Shown in pieces: positions 32,501 to 46,740 of a DNA stretch of 64,000 bases (position 1 is the stretch's first letter; each line of letters starts with the position of its first letter). Below the pieces are notes generated by a model. The model did no database searches. It had not been told where the DNA came from and saw only the letters and a list, made by a program, of their open reading frames with translations. The stretch lies in the NCBI GenBank assembly GCA_027943335.1, contig BSBK01003562.1:629501-693500 (forward strand), written 5' to 3'. The position numbers and the translations under genes were made by a program. This stretch comes from Chamaecyparis obtusa (Eukaryota > Streptophyta > Pinopsida > Cupressales > Cupressaceae).

Positions 32501-34984
32501 TCAAGATTTGGATCCCCCTCTGCGGAAACTGCTTGGAGATGCCTTGTAATTGAATTCCTGAAAGCATAGCAAAAAACAAGAGATTATTCATGATTCTACT
32601 GTTAGTGTTTGTGTTAAATTCAGAGTTTCAGGAATCTGAAGAATAGTTAGGGACCTAAAAAGTTTGTGTGCTGTGTTAACCCATTAGGTCATATATAATT
32701 TCCAGGCAAGAAATAGTATCTATGGCATCTAAAATTGAAATTTCAGATGAGATCTTGCAATGTACCTCTGAAAACCGCAAATGGCCAGGTTGTGCATAAG
32801 CTGACTTCACAATAGTCTCCCACTTTGGATCAGCAATGGATGCTTTTGGGCCTTGTTGCTGCTTTCTGAGAGGACTTCCAAGTCTTGAATACCGTTGTGA
32901 TGGTGAACTCGGAGAGGGGGTCCGAGGCATGGCGCGCCAAAGCCATGATTCAGAAGGAGACCTGGGAAGTGGAGGTTGCAGTGGGGGTGCCAAACCAGTA
33001 ACAGAAACAGTACTTTCAGGTTTCACATTCACAGGAACCAGAGATTTTTTTTCATCTGACAACTCCTTGGACTTGTTGGCAATGCCCAAAGGCCAGCCTT
33101 CCTTCGCCTGAATGTCTTGGATTTTTCCTACCAACACAATGCTCCGTTCTTTGTTGTCAGATCCATTAGTTTGGTCTGAACAATATGATTGATCGGGCAC
33201 CAAACTAAGAGATCGCTCAAGATTTTTGGATTTCAAGTTGTTACTCACATCAGCTACCTCTAACATCTTCATAGAATCTACCAGACAGCTATCCGAAACA
33301 TCATGTTTTGGTTTGCTCTGTGTATCAGGTGTTCTGACATCAAAATCTGATTCACTTCCTTTCACCAGCTCATTGTGGTTTAAATAACCAGGCTTCATCA
33401 CTGAGGATCTTGTCTTGTGTACAGAATCAACATATACAGTTTTTTCAATGGTTGGACTAACAGAACCAGCTCTGGTAGTATTCCTCAAAAGAGGTGGGCT
33501 CTTCCAAAAGCACAGATCTTCTTCTGGTCCCATATCATTTAGAGAATTGCAGGACCTCCTCCTTGATTCCACACCAAGCGTGTTATCTTCTTTATCTGTT
33601 TTTGGGAAACCTAGAAACCCCGTGCCTTCACTGAACGGAGACCGGAATGGCTCATTCCGGTAAGGAGAAATTCCACCTGATGTTGGTGTTCCAAATTTGT
33701 TCAAAGTTTGAGAATCACTTCCACATGAAATTCTGCTCAGTATACCCATTTCAGGGGACGCACTTGCAGAAAATGCTCGTGTTTCATTTCCCTTCCGTAG
33801 GTAACAAGTAGATTGACTCCCGTTCACCAGTTTTTGCCTATATATCGCTTCCCAGGTCTGTTTATGGCAAATCAAAGCAGCAAAAAGATGAAAATGAAAA
33901 TTGCAATTATGCCTACATTTCAATGCAGAATAGAAAGAAGAAAGAAATGAGAACAGACCTCGCCATCACTGTCACTCAAGGAGTCTCCATCACTCAAATG
34001 GCCGCGTGAGTTGCGTCTGTTTAGAGCAGGTGACAGAGAAAAATGCTTCTTCTTCTTCTTCCCACTCAGTTGTGAAATGGGGCTTGAATTGCTGAAAGCA
34101 CTTCTGAGGCGCCGGGGAAATAACCCACATGCCTTGGAAGAGATAACTGCAATGTCATCAGTCTCTTTCGCTTTGCTCCGGGGTTTCCTTGTGTATGGCC
34201 TGGACTGTAATGGAGAAGGTCCCCTGCTTTCTCTCCCTCTGGTGATAGGTTTTGTTGGCAGCCTTCTCGAGCTTTGTTGCGGTGACTCGGATGCCATCGC
34301 TTTTGCAGCAGGGAGAAAGCGGTCCATCATGAAATTACGGGTCTGAGGATCAACAGATCGCCCTGATGACCTCAGATCGTAACCCTCCATGCCACTCACC
34401 ACGCTAACACTGTAGGGAACAGCAGCAGATTCAGTTTGTGAAAGAGTTTCCACTGCATCTGAGAAATCATCGCAGCCATCAGAGTCTAAATCATCCTCAG
34501 AGGGTTTGCCCGGGCAGGGCCTTCTTGAAGCAGAGTTATCATTGGAATTGGCAGAAATCTTTGATGAAGCCCTGTTTGAGTGCTTGCTGGGGAATCCATT
34601 TCTTTGCTCGTTATTAGATTTTGCCTTTGGTGGTTCTAGTGTCTCGATATTTGCTTGTTTAGCAGACAATATCCTCCCCGGCGGAAGCCTGGGTGCTCGA
34701 GGAGAAGGGCAATTATAATTAGCTCTCACCTGTTGTTCATCCTTGGGCCTCCCTGGAGTTTGCTCCCACACAAATGGCACAGTTCCAGGGTCCCTCAGAG
34801 GGCCTGACTTTAAATCTGACCTGTAAACAGGAAGAATCGGTTTGCTGCTTGAATCTGATCCACCATTTACCTTGCTATCTACCTTTTCATTCTCTGTAGG
34901 GGAGCCAGAAATCCTTCTCACAGACATTAGAGGGGCATTGAAATCCAACTGACCTTCAGCAGTAGCATTATTTTTCTTCTCCAT
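32501..34984 (-). CDS. DUF688-family protein, 724 residues, three coding exons
   Basis: The coding exons on the minus strand are 34,984-33,959, 33,857-32,766 and 32,557-32,501. Introns (101 and 208 bp) have GT...AG ends, and each exon is a multiple of three. Residues 13-19 read LDFNAPL. Residues 69-81 read VPFVWEQTPGRPK, the hallmark of plant DUF688 proteins. Residues 216-233 hold a conserved-looking NFMMDRFLPAAKAMASE block. The rest is low-complexity, Ser/Pro/Lys-rich and probably disordered, with a basic KKKKKH stretch and an acidic GDSLSDSDGE before intron 1. The protein ends in a Ser/Arg-rich tail. I see no membrane segment or enzyme motif. The family has no established biochemical function. 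The intact frame and near-normal base composition contrast with the surrounding transposons, so the gene is probably live. The product name rests on motif recognition, not a database search. Confidence 0.85.
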
Positions 34985-35039
34985 TGAGGTGATTCTTATC
35001 TCAACAATTGGGACAGACTCCTTCCCTTTCGACTTCTTC
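34985..35039 (-). other. Putative 5' UTR exon end with splice acceptor
   Basis: On the minus strand CTGTGCAG|GAAGAAG, 55 nt upstream of the ATG, looks like a 3' splice site. A donor-like AAAAAG|GTGACA occurs near 36,050, which would give a 5' UTR intron of about 1 kb. Both sites are inferred only from consensus. Confidence 0.35.
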
Positions 35040-36420
35040 CTGCACAGTATAGATCAATAAAGAAGATAATCCCTATCAGAAAATGCCCAAGAGAAACTGC
35101 CTTTTGGCATGACCTGTAATCAAAGCCTACTATGAAAACAATCACAGAAGCCATGAAACAACATCAGAAACCTTGAAATTAAGTTCCTTGGATCTCTATG
35201 CCAAGAGCTCAGGTTTTAAAAAGTCTGTTAGCCTTTCAATTCAGGCAAAATTGTTGTACAGGCCAAGGACTACGCCCAAAAGCATAATCTAAGAATCAGG
35301 TACATAAAATGGCAAGACATTGACACCTTCTCCGATGCACATTAAGAGACCCACAGGAAAAAACACATAGAAAAGCAGCTACCTATTACCAACTGTTGTT
35401 AATGGGGTTTATCACCCAATGAAAACCTGATATGATATTCGCCTGGATAACCCACGTAAGCCATGGATCTTTCCTTCCAAATACAATCACCTAACTTTAA
35501 ATACTGTCAGAAATCAGCCTTGCTTGATCCTAAAAACATTTGTAAGTACTGTAAGCTCTTAACTCCTAAAAAGGTTTCCTCATTAAGTTATTCTGTCAGT
35601 TTCACAGGCCCTCATGACCCTAAATTCAGGGACATGTGTGATACTGATGAGAAGCATAAAAGTCACCTTCATTGCAATAAATATGACAGAAGAAAAACCC
35701 CAAATCAGTTAGAAAACTTACTTGGGATAAGAGAACCACCGACCCCTCCCCATGATGAATTCAGTGCCCACAAATCGTATTCAAAACATGATTTTCTTAA
35801 TAATCTCAGTAACATTCAAGGAATGCAATCCAAAACCCAACAGAAAAGGAATCCAAAAGAAACTCCAAATGGGTTCAGAGTTGAGATGCAGAAAATAAGA
35901 ACGAAGATCATGCAAGAATCAAGCCAGTCTAGATCCTTGAGCCTGTGATCTGTATATTCTAGTACTGAACCGAAAATAATGCAGGAATTTGGAGCAAATG
36001 CTGTGGAAGTCAATGCATTTAAAAAGAATTCAAAAGAAAACAGAAAGTGTCACCTTTTTCAACCAGTCAAGGAAGGAGAATTCTGCAGCCCGCCAGTCAT
36101 GGGGGAATGTTGGAATCCACCCACTTGCCTTTTCTTTAACCCCACCTCCATGTTCTCACCTCAATCCTCTCTGCATCTTCTCAATTCAAACCTCATTCAT
36201 GTACAATATCTGAGAATACATTATACTTCTCTCAAATACCTCAATGCTTTTGCTTCCATTCATGTTGGGATTCCCTTGTATATATGTAATCTGGATCTTT
36301 TACTGCCTTTTTAGGCCTTTTCCCTTCTTTTTATGGATGTTTGATGGGATTGAATAATGACAGGAGTAGTACTGGTGGGCATCCCTGACGACTGTGAGAA
36401 ATCTTCATTTTTCCCTCCAG
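35040..36420. other. Upstream region of the DUF688 gene
   Basis: No other gene is supported. The promoter should lie here or just beyond. A CATATATACAAGG stretch (minus strand, near 36,280) could be a TATA element upstream of a leader with pyrimidine-rich tracts. The plus-strand open frame at 35,463-35,948 has no domain and probably falls in an intron or leader. Confidence 0.35.
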
Positions 36421-38165
36421 ATGAGAGTTTCATTATTAGTACAGTAAAAGTTTAATTGTTGCAAGGGAATTATTACTATTTGCATTGAGAAAAGGATACC
36501 ATATTCAAAAGCAGTAAATTGTTTGTTCAGGACTCTCTACAGATGCCATCAATATGTCGTCTGTTGGATGGACAAATTGATCTTAGCATGTTAATGAGGA
36601 GAACCTTCTTCAAATCATTTTATAAATACTTATTTTTATTGATTCTAAATAAATGAATTAAAAATAAATAAATAGATATCTTATATATTTATTGAAAATA
36701 TATAGGAATATGTGTTACTATTAAATTTGTGATATAGGTTAGGTAGATGATTGTTGCTTTTAAGGGAATTTATTTAAGATTTCTAGGCTACTTTTTCTAG
36801 AATTTTATTAAATTATTTACTTCGTATATGTAATGTAATTATTTTATTTTGTTAGAATTATGTATTAGACGAATGAATATTGACTTTTATTAATTATTCA
36901 TGTTTTTTAGTCATTTGAGTTGTCCATATTTACAATGTTTGAAATTATGAATATGACTTAATAAAATATAATTAATTGATATTTTAGTATATATATAATT
37001 AGCTTGATTAAATAATCTATAATTAATTAGTCTAGATATTTATGTAAGAAATTTTCTTCTTAGTTTATATTTTTTATTTCATGTAAGTGTGGACATGAAG
37101 GTTCTTTCCTCACCATGAACAATTTAATATTATGTAGATGACATCATTTTTATATTTTAAGATGATAAAATGTGCACCACACATTTTTTTGTAATTTGGA
37201 TATGAATGTTAATATATGTTTTGTATTTGTTGTTCTGATATAGAAAATAAGTACTCTCAATCTATTTACTTCCTTGAGTTTCAAATAGTCACATAATTTG
37301 TTGCAAGTCAAATCTACATTGTGTTTGTTCTATCTCATTCTCTATAGAAATGACTTGCTTGTAGATTGTATACTCTTGGGACTTGATTCAAGGAACTCTA
37401 TGGCATTGGTTAACATATAAAGACTTTTGGTATTTAAAAATTTACCTTGGAGAGATCTTTAAATCAAATGGGTTGTGTTTTCCTACGCTGCCACCCTTGA
37501 TAGGACAAGCTTTATAGTCATAAATGAATATTGAATGCAATACTTTCACACATGTAGATGTCCTAAATTATTTAAATATAAATTATAGTTTTATTTCTCT
37601 TGAGTTAAAATATTTATGGAATGATTCTCCTTGTGATGGTTATGTTTTATAGATGATTCTTGGATGATGTATGAAAGAACAAATAAATGTCTTGAAATAC
37701 TAAGACATAAAAAATAGTTGCACAAATGTATACTTATAATGAAAAATTAAGCAACTTAAAATTTAATGTTACATTAACTATATTAGAAAAATATATTGAA
37801 ACATGTTTGTAATAGAAATTTGTAGATTATAGAAAATAGAATTATTAAAATGACAAATTAGAAATAAAAATACAAACACTATAAAATAAAGAATCTGGCA
37901 CAAAGGGATGGACCTCAACTCTAAGGATGCTATCACAATGTGAAGGTGTTTGTAATGTGGCGTGGTCCTTCTTATGTATTATCATCTCAATCTTGTGGTG
38001 TCATCCAAAATAGTTATTAAGTATAAAGTTTTCACCGGATTTTAAATTCCCTTGTCACAATAGAAAATAAGGACAATAGAAATAGAAAACTAGAGGGTGA
38101 CAAATGATATAAAAAAAATATTGAAAAAATATTTTAATCTATTTATTTTGAAATAGAAAGCATAA

Positions 38166-38245
<80 letters not shown>

Positions 38246-40670
38246 TTGTGAGTTGTAGTCTTCTATATGTGTATACTTGGAACAAGAAAAATGGTTAGGA
38301 GTAATTTGAATCCTGCCAAGGATGGTCAAGTCCCTAGTTTGGTCCTTCGACCTCCACATGCAAGTACGAAAATAGTAAAATATATGTGATTGCATCATAT
38401 TTGTTTCTAGGACCTAAAAGAAATGACAAAATCTATGAATGCCACTCATGTGTCTACAAGAGTGAAAAGCTAGTGTATATGTGTGTGTATAACATCAAGG
38501 AAGTGAAAATCAAATGGTGCCAAGTACACACCAAAAGATTTTACAATTATCTAGAAGTAAACAAAAAATGCAAGAACAATAACCATGCGAGAACAAAGTC
38601 ACATCAACTTGTCACAAAAGTCGAGAGAGACTAAGCTAGTTATAGAATGTTCAAAAGACCTTCATGAGAGTAATTATTTTTTAGTTTAGTTCACATGAAG
38701 ATGGTGATTCCAAAGAGTTCAATTTGGATAAATCTTCACATAGTTTTGGAAAGAGAGCTTGAGAGCTGATAGATTAAATGATTTATGAGATAGATTCAAA
38801 ATTTGACCATAGAATGGGGGAAATGGAATATCCCAAGTTCCAAAGCACTATTTACATTCATTACTAACCTAAACATGTAGTAGGAGCTGAAATACCAAAA
38901 ATTGGTTGCTAAACAATAGTACATGTCATAGGTGGCTAGTACATATCACTAGTATAGATAACTAATGGTCTTGAAAAGGCCAAGCACTAAGAAAGATCTA
39001 GGTTAATACATATTAAGTATGACTTTACACAAAAGAGACCATGTGATATTACAAAAAAGGGACCATGGTAGGTATGAACTTGGCACCATGGGTGGAAAAA
39101 GGCTAAGGCGAGAGTAAAACAAGCTTAAAAAATGCTATGAGAATGGACATTAAAATAAACCTAAAACATAATGTGAAATTTTAAAGGTGTGCAATTTCTA
39201 TGTTACAATACAAGGTTGGCATTTAGGGCTAAAATCAACATATAGAGCCTTAAAAATTACACTTTCATGTTTTATAGCTTGAATCAAGTTTATTTATGTT
39301 CTCAATCTTAATATGTAAGGTTGAGACACCTTTCCTAACAACTTTTTTATCATGCATGATAGGTTTGATCACAAGCTCAATGCCATCTTTGCTTATCAAC
39401 ATGTTAGTCATTATCTCAAAGTGTGATCTTATTAAGGTCATTTTGTCTACTTGTATATTTATTTTTGTGGGTTTCCCTAAAATTTAAATACATCAAAAGA
39501 CTAGAAAACCCCATACACAATGTGTAATTTCATAAGGGAATTCTCGTTCAAACATTGCCATTGAAATGTCAACTCAATGGCACCATAGACTTGTAGCATT
39601 TTATATACATCTTCTTAGCATATAGCAAGCCATGGATAAGTAACTCATATTCAAGTATAATGTTATTATATATTTGAGTTACAATTAGCATGTATACTAA
39701 TACTTCTTCCTTGTGGTAAAATTAGACACTCACTTGCTCTTGCCCAAATTTTTATAAATGTTAACATCAAAATATATAGCGTCAATATTTTAGTGATGTA
39801 ACTTTCCTCTCATAATACCCATGAGATGATCAAAGCTTCCTTTTGGATTACATGTGTTCTTAAGTTTCTTCGAATAGACCACACATGACACTTTCTTTGT
39901 TATCTATTTTTTGACATTGCTCATATTATTCTTTGGAACTCTTACAATGTTCAAATTTTCTTGTTGATCTTGAGGGAAAATATTTCATACTCAACTACAA
40001 AAGACCAGTTGGATTAATTAAAAATCGAAGGCTTGGTTTCCATGTGATGTATTTTAAGGGTCTCAAAATAAATCTTCATCATTTCTTTGTACTTAGTTTT
40101 TAAAACATATTGAAATTTGATATATAGTATAATGGTAGGTATCCTGCGATATTTGTAGTATTTCCTAGATAGACATATGTGAAAGGTAGATGGGAGCTCA
40201 ATTATGGATATATCTTGGAGAACAATATTAGGTTAGGTGTACAATAATGTTTTCACTAGAACATCTAGTGCCCATCCAAAATTTTGTCGAAGCATTATAG
40301 TTGAGGTGAGATTTGTTCCTCTTTTCTCTCTTATCCCTTCAAAATTTAATCTAACTTTTGCCAAAAATAGAATCCTTTTCGGTTGTCTCCTATATACCTC
40401 AAAGTCTTTTATTAAAAATGTTGAAAACTTTTTTTTCTTTGTATCCAAGTTCATTCCTGAATCTATAGAATACAATAAACACTTTTCACTTAGTTTCATA
40501 AAGAATACAAAATAAGTAAATAGTGTAGATTGAATAATTTATAAATTTAGGCATTTGATAGTGTATTTAAAGAAGTATATCTTGTCACTAAAGCTTATTA
40601 CCATTCTCACTACCCAATATACATTGGCACAAAGACGATTTCAGAAGACTCAAACTAATGTGATATAAAT
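36421..40670. other. AT-rich intergenic DNA, nothing recognised
   Basis: No domain, LTR pair or RNA gene could be supported on either strand. The only clear structure is the compound microsatellite at 38,168-38,242. Short open frames are scattered and motif-free. Confidence 0.5.
38168..38242. repeat. (GT)n(GA)n compound microsatellite
   Basis: About 22 GT units followed directly by about 15 GA units. Confidence 0.95.
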
Positions 40671-40940
40671 ACAAAAGAGTATTAAGAAATAAAATTTAGG
40701 AGACTCATTTATGAAACAATACAAATCTCAAACTATTATGATATAATTAACAATATCAGATTTCCACAATCCATTAATAATACTTAAGTAAATTTCTAGA
40801 TTCAATTGTGTGTGGGTTTTTAGCATCAACGTTTCGGATCACACTTTGTGATCCATCATCAGGATGAGATAAATAAAAGAGTATTAAGAAATCTAATTTA
40901 AAAGACTCATTTACAAAACAATACAAATTTCAAACTTATG
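40671..40940. repeat. Tandem ~200-bp repeat enclosing a hammerhead-like motif
   Basis: About 65 bp beginning AAAAGAGTATTAAGAAAT at about 40,675 recurs at about 40,875 with some 85-90% similarity, a 200-bp period. The hammerhead-like motif lies between the copies. Tandem long repeats with ribozymes are a feature of Penelope-like elements and of plant retrozymes. No coding part is present nearby. Confidence 0.5.
40831..40862 (-). ncRNA. Hammerhead-ribozyme-like core
   Basis: On the minus strand CTGATGA (40,862-40,856) is followed by T, then a perfect 8-bp hairpin (GGATCACA / TGTGATCC, loop AAG, 40,854-40,836), then GAAAC (40,835-40,831). The order CUGAUGA, stem II, GAAA is that of the hammerhead catalytic core. 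Stems I and III and a cleavage triplet are not evident, so this copy is probably degenerate. Related GATGATGG...CGAAACGTTG phrases are typical of Penelope-like retroelement ends. Confidence 0.5.
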
Positions 40941-42120
40941 TATTAATGAAACTCAACATATGTATTTATCTATTTTTTTAAATGAATCCATTCTATAATT
41001 TATTTTTAAAAAGCTCATCTCAAAACAATTTCAAATGAGATTCTCTACACTATTAATTATATTTGACGAATCTACAAAAATAGTTTTAGAAATACAATAA
41101 ATTAAAGACATTTGTTGATTCCCTCCTTTAATACTATCACATAAATATATTAACTCATCATCAACTACTCTTCATTACAAAATACACCTACAAAATTCAT
41201 AATTAAATACATACAACACTAATCAACTATTTTAAAAATATCTATACGAATGTATCTACAAATAAATAAAATATAATAAAAATACTCAATATTATATCAT
41301 TTACCATTTCATACATATTCTAAAACATTAACTACAAATATTCCCTAAAGATTCCATCCATGGAGGATAGGCATAAATTTTAATAGTACAAAATTGTAAA
41401 AAAACATTTTCTTCCAAAAGGCATAAATTTTAATAGTACATATTATTTTTAGCGGTATATTGATGTGAAGTTAGGAAGTGGCAAAGCGCGTGAGATATGA
41501 TTATTGAAAGCACATCAAAGACAAAAGTACTTTTGAAGGGGACAAATATTAATCACGGTCACTATAGAAATCGCTCAAATACGACACTTAAATGTAATGT
41601 GTAGCACATGGAGTGGGGAAGCCTAATTGTCAATCATCTTTTTGTCTTGGAATGTAAGGTTTTCTTCTTTTTCCTAAACCATCTGATTTCGCTTTATATT
41701 TTTATATTCCACTCAATGTTTAGATGCTTGTACTCTTTTTTCTAGATGAGACAAGAATGAAGACTCACAATTATTGTTCATTAAAATGGAAGTTAAGGGA
41801 CAAAATTAATGATTTTTTCCCAATATTATTATTATGGTTTTTTAAGGTTAAAGGATTCAATCAATAATGACACTTTATTTATAAGATTATGGTATTTTTT
41901 TAATCTACTTTTGTAAATTTATTTCATTTTTGAGTTTATATTAATGTTTTGTAGTAATGTCTTTGATTTTCATGAATATATCTTATTTGACTTTGTATTG
42001 ATAAAAAGAAAGTGCTACAATATTCATACAAAAAGGAGTATGGTAAGAAGGCGCATTCACGTCTAATCATAATTAACAAAAAAGATCTAGATTTGTAACA
42101 AAATTGAAAAAAAAAAAAAA
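40941..42120. other. AT-rich intergenic DNA, nothing recognised
   Basis: No coding, LTR or RNA signal could be supported in this stretch. Confidence 0.45.
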
Positions 42121-43320
<1,200 letters not shown>

Positions 43321-43693
43321 ATAATCATCAGGCAACCCTTCATTGCTAATCATTATTTATTTCCCTTTCCATGGCTTTCCCATACAATTTCCTTCCCATG
43401 TCTGCATGTTAAGGTGCCTTTTGTTTCGCCAATCATCAATTATGTCCACTCTATGAAATTTTTCTTGCCTAAATCTTCCACACCTCTATTGTTTATCCCC
43501 ATTTTTACTTCCTGAATTTGTGCCCTAATTGAACTTTCCCTATTTTTATTTATCCCATTTTCGATCTATAGAAATTTCCAGTCTTTTGATCTTTCGTCTA
43601 TTTTTTCGCAACCATGGTAATTAAGGTATTTTTCCCTAGTTATTCTTGACTCCTTTAACCATTTCCGTGGGCATGGCCTTTGAGTTAAATTAT

Positions 43694-44603
43694 AGAATTT
43701 AACTCAAAAATACAAGTTGTCTTTTTAATTTATCATAATGACATTTGAGAAAAAGAATAAGAAAAATTTCTAGTCTATTCATTCTCCAACATCAAACTCA
43801 TTAAATAAATAGTAAAATATGATTATTTTTTATATTTATAGCAATATACATGTATTTTGGTTAAAATAACTATAAAAATATAATATGTAAGTTTTAATGT
43901 GGTTTATTTCTATAACATTTTTTAAATAAATAACTTCTATAGGGTGATGTTTAATTGTGTGTTTTTAAGTCAAATTTTACCAACCAATATCAACTTTTCT
44001 CACATGAAGTTTATTAGTATTGAAAATAACATAAATATTTTTTTAATAGGTTACAAACAAGTATAATTAGTCCAAGTCAATAAAATGGAGTGAGTTGGTA
44101 ATTGAGAATAATAAGTTGAGTTATATATTTTAGAAATTAAATGATGGTAGGTAGTGACATTTTGTTTGAATTAGAAAATTAAGAGTTAATCAACAAGATT
44201 TGAGAATATGTTTACTTCTATATTTAGAAATAGTGCTTTTTTGAATGAATTGTGTGGAAGTCCATGCTAGATCTCTTCTCTATTAAACAACCTAAAAATC
44301 AATGGTATTTTGCTCTACAATTTTGCCTAATATATTTTACTCTTCTTGATCACTTGATGGAATTTAGAAATATCTTAAGGCTCATTCATTAGTCATATAG
44401 AGGAAAACACTCCCAAATTAACCACAGAAAGATTAAATAATATCAAAAAATGAAAATCAAGCACTAATTATGTAGAATCTTGTCTTTTCATTATGTTAAA
44501 TTAAAAAGGTGTTCCTATCAATTACTCTATTTAATTGATGATTGTTTAATTCCTTGATGATTATCTTATGATTAGAGTGAATTCATTTAAGTACTAGCAT
44601 ATA
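43694..44603 (+). repeat. Duplicated segment, copy 2, left part
   Basis: Matches copy 1 from its start and is interrupted at 44,603 by a 4.1-kb insertion. It continues at 48,711. Confidence 0.8.
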
Positions 44604-46479
44604 TGTAATCCCCCCATTAGGGAACCCATGGGATATTAACCTAAAACATGATACTAAGTTTGCATAATAATTTTTTTCTTAAATGTTTACAAACAATGAT
44701 GAATAACAAGCGGAAGTAAAACATAAAGTCCATAAGAACATAAACATAAACCATAAATATAATCTCCAAAGGTAGATTACACATCTCAAGGGTTCCTTGA
44801 CGTAGAAACTACGAATACATTTACAACCATAAATTACATATTACATCATAAGTTACATCTGAATAATAAAATACACATACTCATCAAACATCCTCTGCAC
44901 ATGTCATAGGGTATGTGATTACAATAAATTACAAAGTAAAAAAGTGAAGTATATGATCAAGAATTGAACTTCAAGAAGATAGGAAAGGAAGTAACTGCAA
45001 CTAGGATCATCCAACACTGGAACAAGGATGTCGGAGTCTCAAGTAGTAAAAGAATCACTACAACCAGACCTTGTGGAAACTTGTGGTACCACTCCCACCG
45101 TGTTGAGGATATAACATCAAATTCCAAACGGATAGCAATACCAAACAATCAGGTAGACTAAGAAAGGATCCTAGAAGCTCCTATCTCAAGGTACAACTCA
45201 TAAGTCCAAGGTACACATAATAATTCCAGAGGCAACCAACACATGTAGGAAACCGAGAATGAAATCAGGGAAGTGTCATCACATGAGTCAACTCTAAGGT
45301 CACCTGGTAGCCTCACTGGACTCTAGCCTCTAGTGACTCTATGTGGACCAATAGTCCTCTCATGTAGACAAGGAACTACTAACAATGTTAAACTCACCAT
45401 CACTACTAGACGAGCAAACATCTTCTCCTACTCCCATCCTTAGCCTATACTAGCACTCAAGGCATGGGCGAGGAATCATTATCTTATTAATTCATTTTAA
45501 TCCACATTTAATTTAATATTATTACTTGATTAAGTAACCTACTGAGGATACCTAGGTAGCCACTTCTAGGCTCCGGTGCCTCCAAAGTAACCCACTTCCC
45601 TTCTAACACCTAGATAACCTACCCTAGGTTTAACAATCTCAAATCATGACTCAAATTCAATATAGTCTCATAATGCTCAAAAGTTGGTTCCAAGAAGTGA
45701 TAGGAACACGTAATACAAAATCCATCATAAAATAAATCTCTATAAAGGTTGGGTTTCATTTGATCAATTTCATTCAAGTATGCAAAGCAAACAAACATAA
45801 ATAGTAATCTCTAATCCCGCCTCTGGTAGCAGTCCTACTGGGCTGACATACTAAATCCCTCTACACCCCAAATCACATAAGGCAATTAAAAGACAAATAA
45901 AAGAATTTAATTTAATAAACTAATTAGTAAATTCCATCACGAAATTAATTTATCCAATAACTACTAATAGACTATGATTATATTTAAAATAATTAAATTC
46001 TAACCTTACAAATCAATTTATAACATCCACGAAATAAATTGATCCTAGGCATTAAAATTACTAACCCATTATAATTTTATAGTCTAAAAATACGCCAAAC
46101 TAATTTAAATTTAAGAGTAGCAACTCAATAATAAATTACCAAAATTCAGCCAATAGTTTTAAATAAACAATGATTAATTTGCATGAAATACCCACTAAAA
46201 AATATCCATGCAAAAATAAAACATAATTTCCTTTCCCATTTAAACATGTATAAATACAAATTTTTTGCCATTAAAATATACAACAACAAATTCACCTAAT
46301 TCATAATTAGATAAATTCAACATAAATCTAATTATTTTAATCTATTATATACATATATATTAAACTTAATATATACATACATAAAAAAATAATAATCACA
46401 ATTAATAATAACTGAAATATTATATTTATTTATTTTTTAAATAAAATAATAATATAAACTAATTTTTAAAAAAATTCAT

Positions 46480-46740
46480 TTTGTAGGAGGGGGCCCCACT
46501 GTACCTCCCCTACCCATGGTAGGCCCTGGGCCCTATCGTGGTAGTCCCATTGGATTGTTATGGCAGTCCTCAAGGACCGTGCACGATAGTCCCATCGGGT
46601 TGTCGTGACAGTCCCCAAGGGGGTTGCGCACGGCGGTCCCAAGGGGACCCGTGCGACAATCCCCATGGGGGGTTGCGCACAACCCTTTGGGCTACCGAAA
46701 AGGTGCGCATGGGGGGCTTGGGTTGTGTCCACCTCCCCAT
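46480..46740. repeat. GC-rich island with ~46-bp imperfect tandem repeats
   Basis: Three or so units begin TAGTCCCAT or GGTCCCA and contain CAGTCCCCAAGG and TTGCGCAC phrases (about 46,540, 46,587 and 46,634). Surrounding DNA is very AT-rich. Open frames across it are composition artefacts. Confidence 0.65.

Noticed and set aside
32836..34718. Plus-strand open frames of 70-111 codons opposite the DUF688 exons
   Set aside because: Antisense shadows of a Ser/Pro-rich coding sequence. They have no start context or motif of their own.
35463..35948. Plus-strand 161-codon open frame upstream of the DUF688 gene
   Set aside because: No domain, no splice partners, and it lies opposite the likely leader or first intron of the DUF688 gene. 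Composition does not look coding.
38090..38398. Open frame with Ser-Leu and His-Thr repeats
   Set aside because: Translation of the (GT)n(GA)n microsatellite on the minus strand.
38386..38634. Lys-rich 82-codon plus-strand frame
   Set aside because: No domain, isolated in AT-rich DNA, and not supported by splice or promoter signals.
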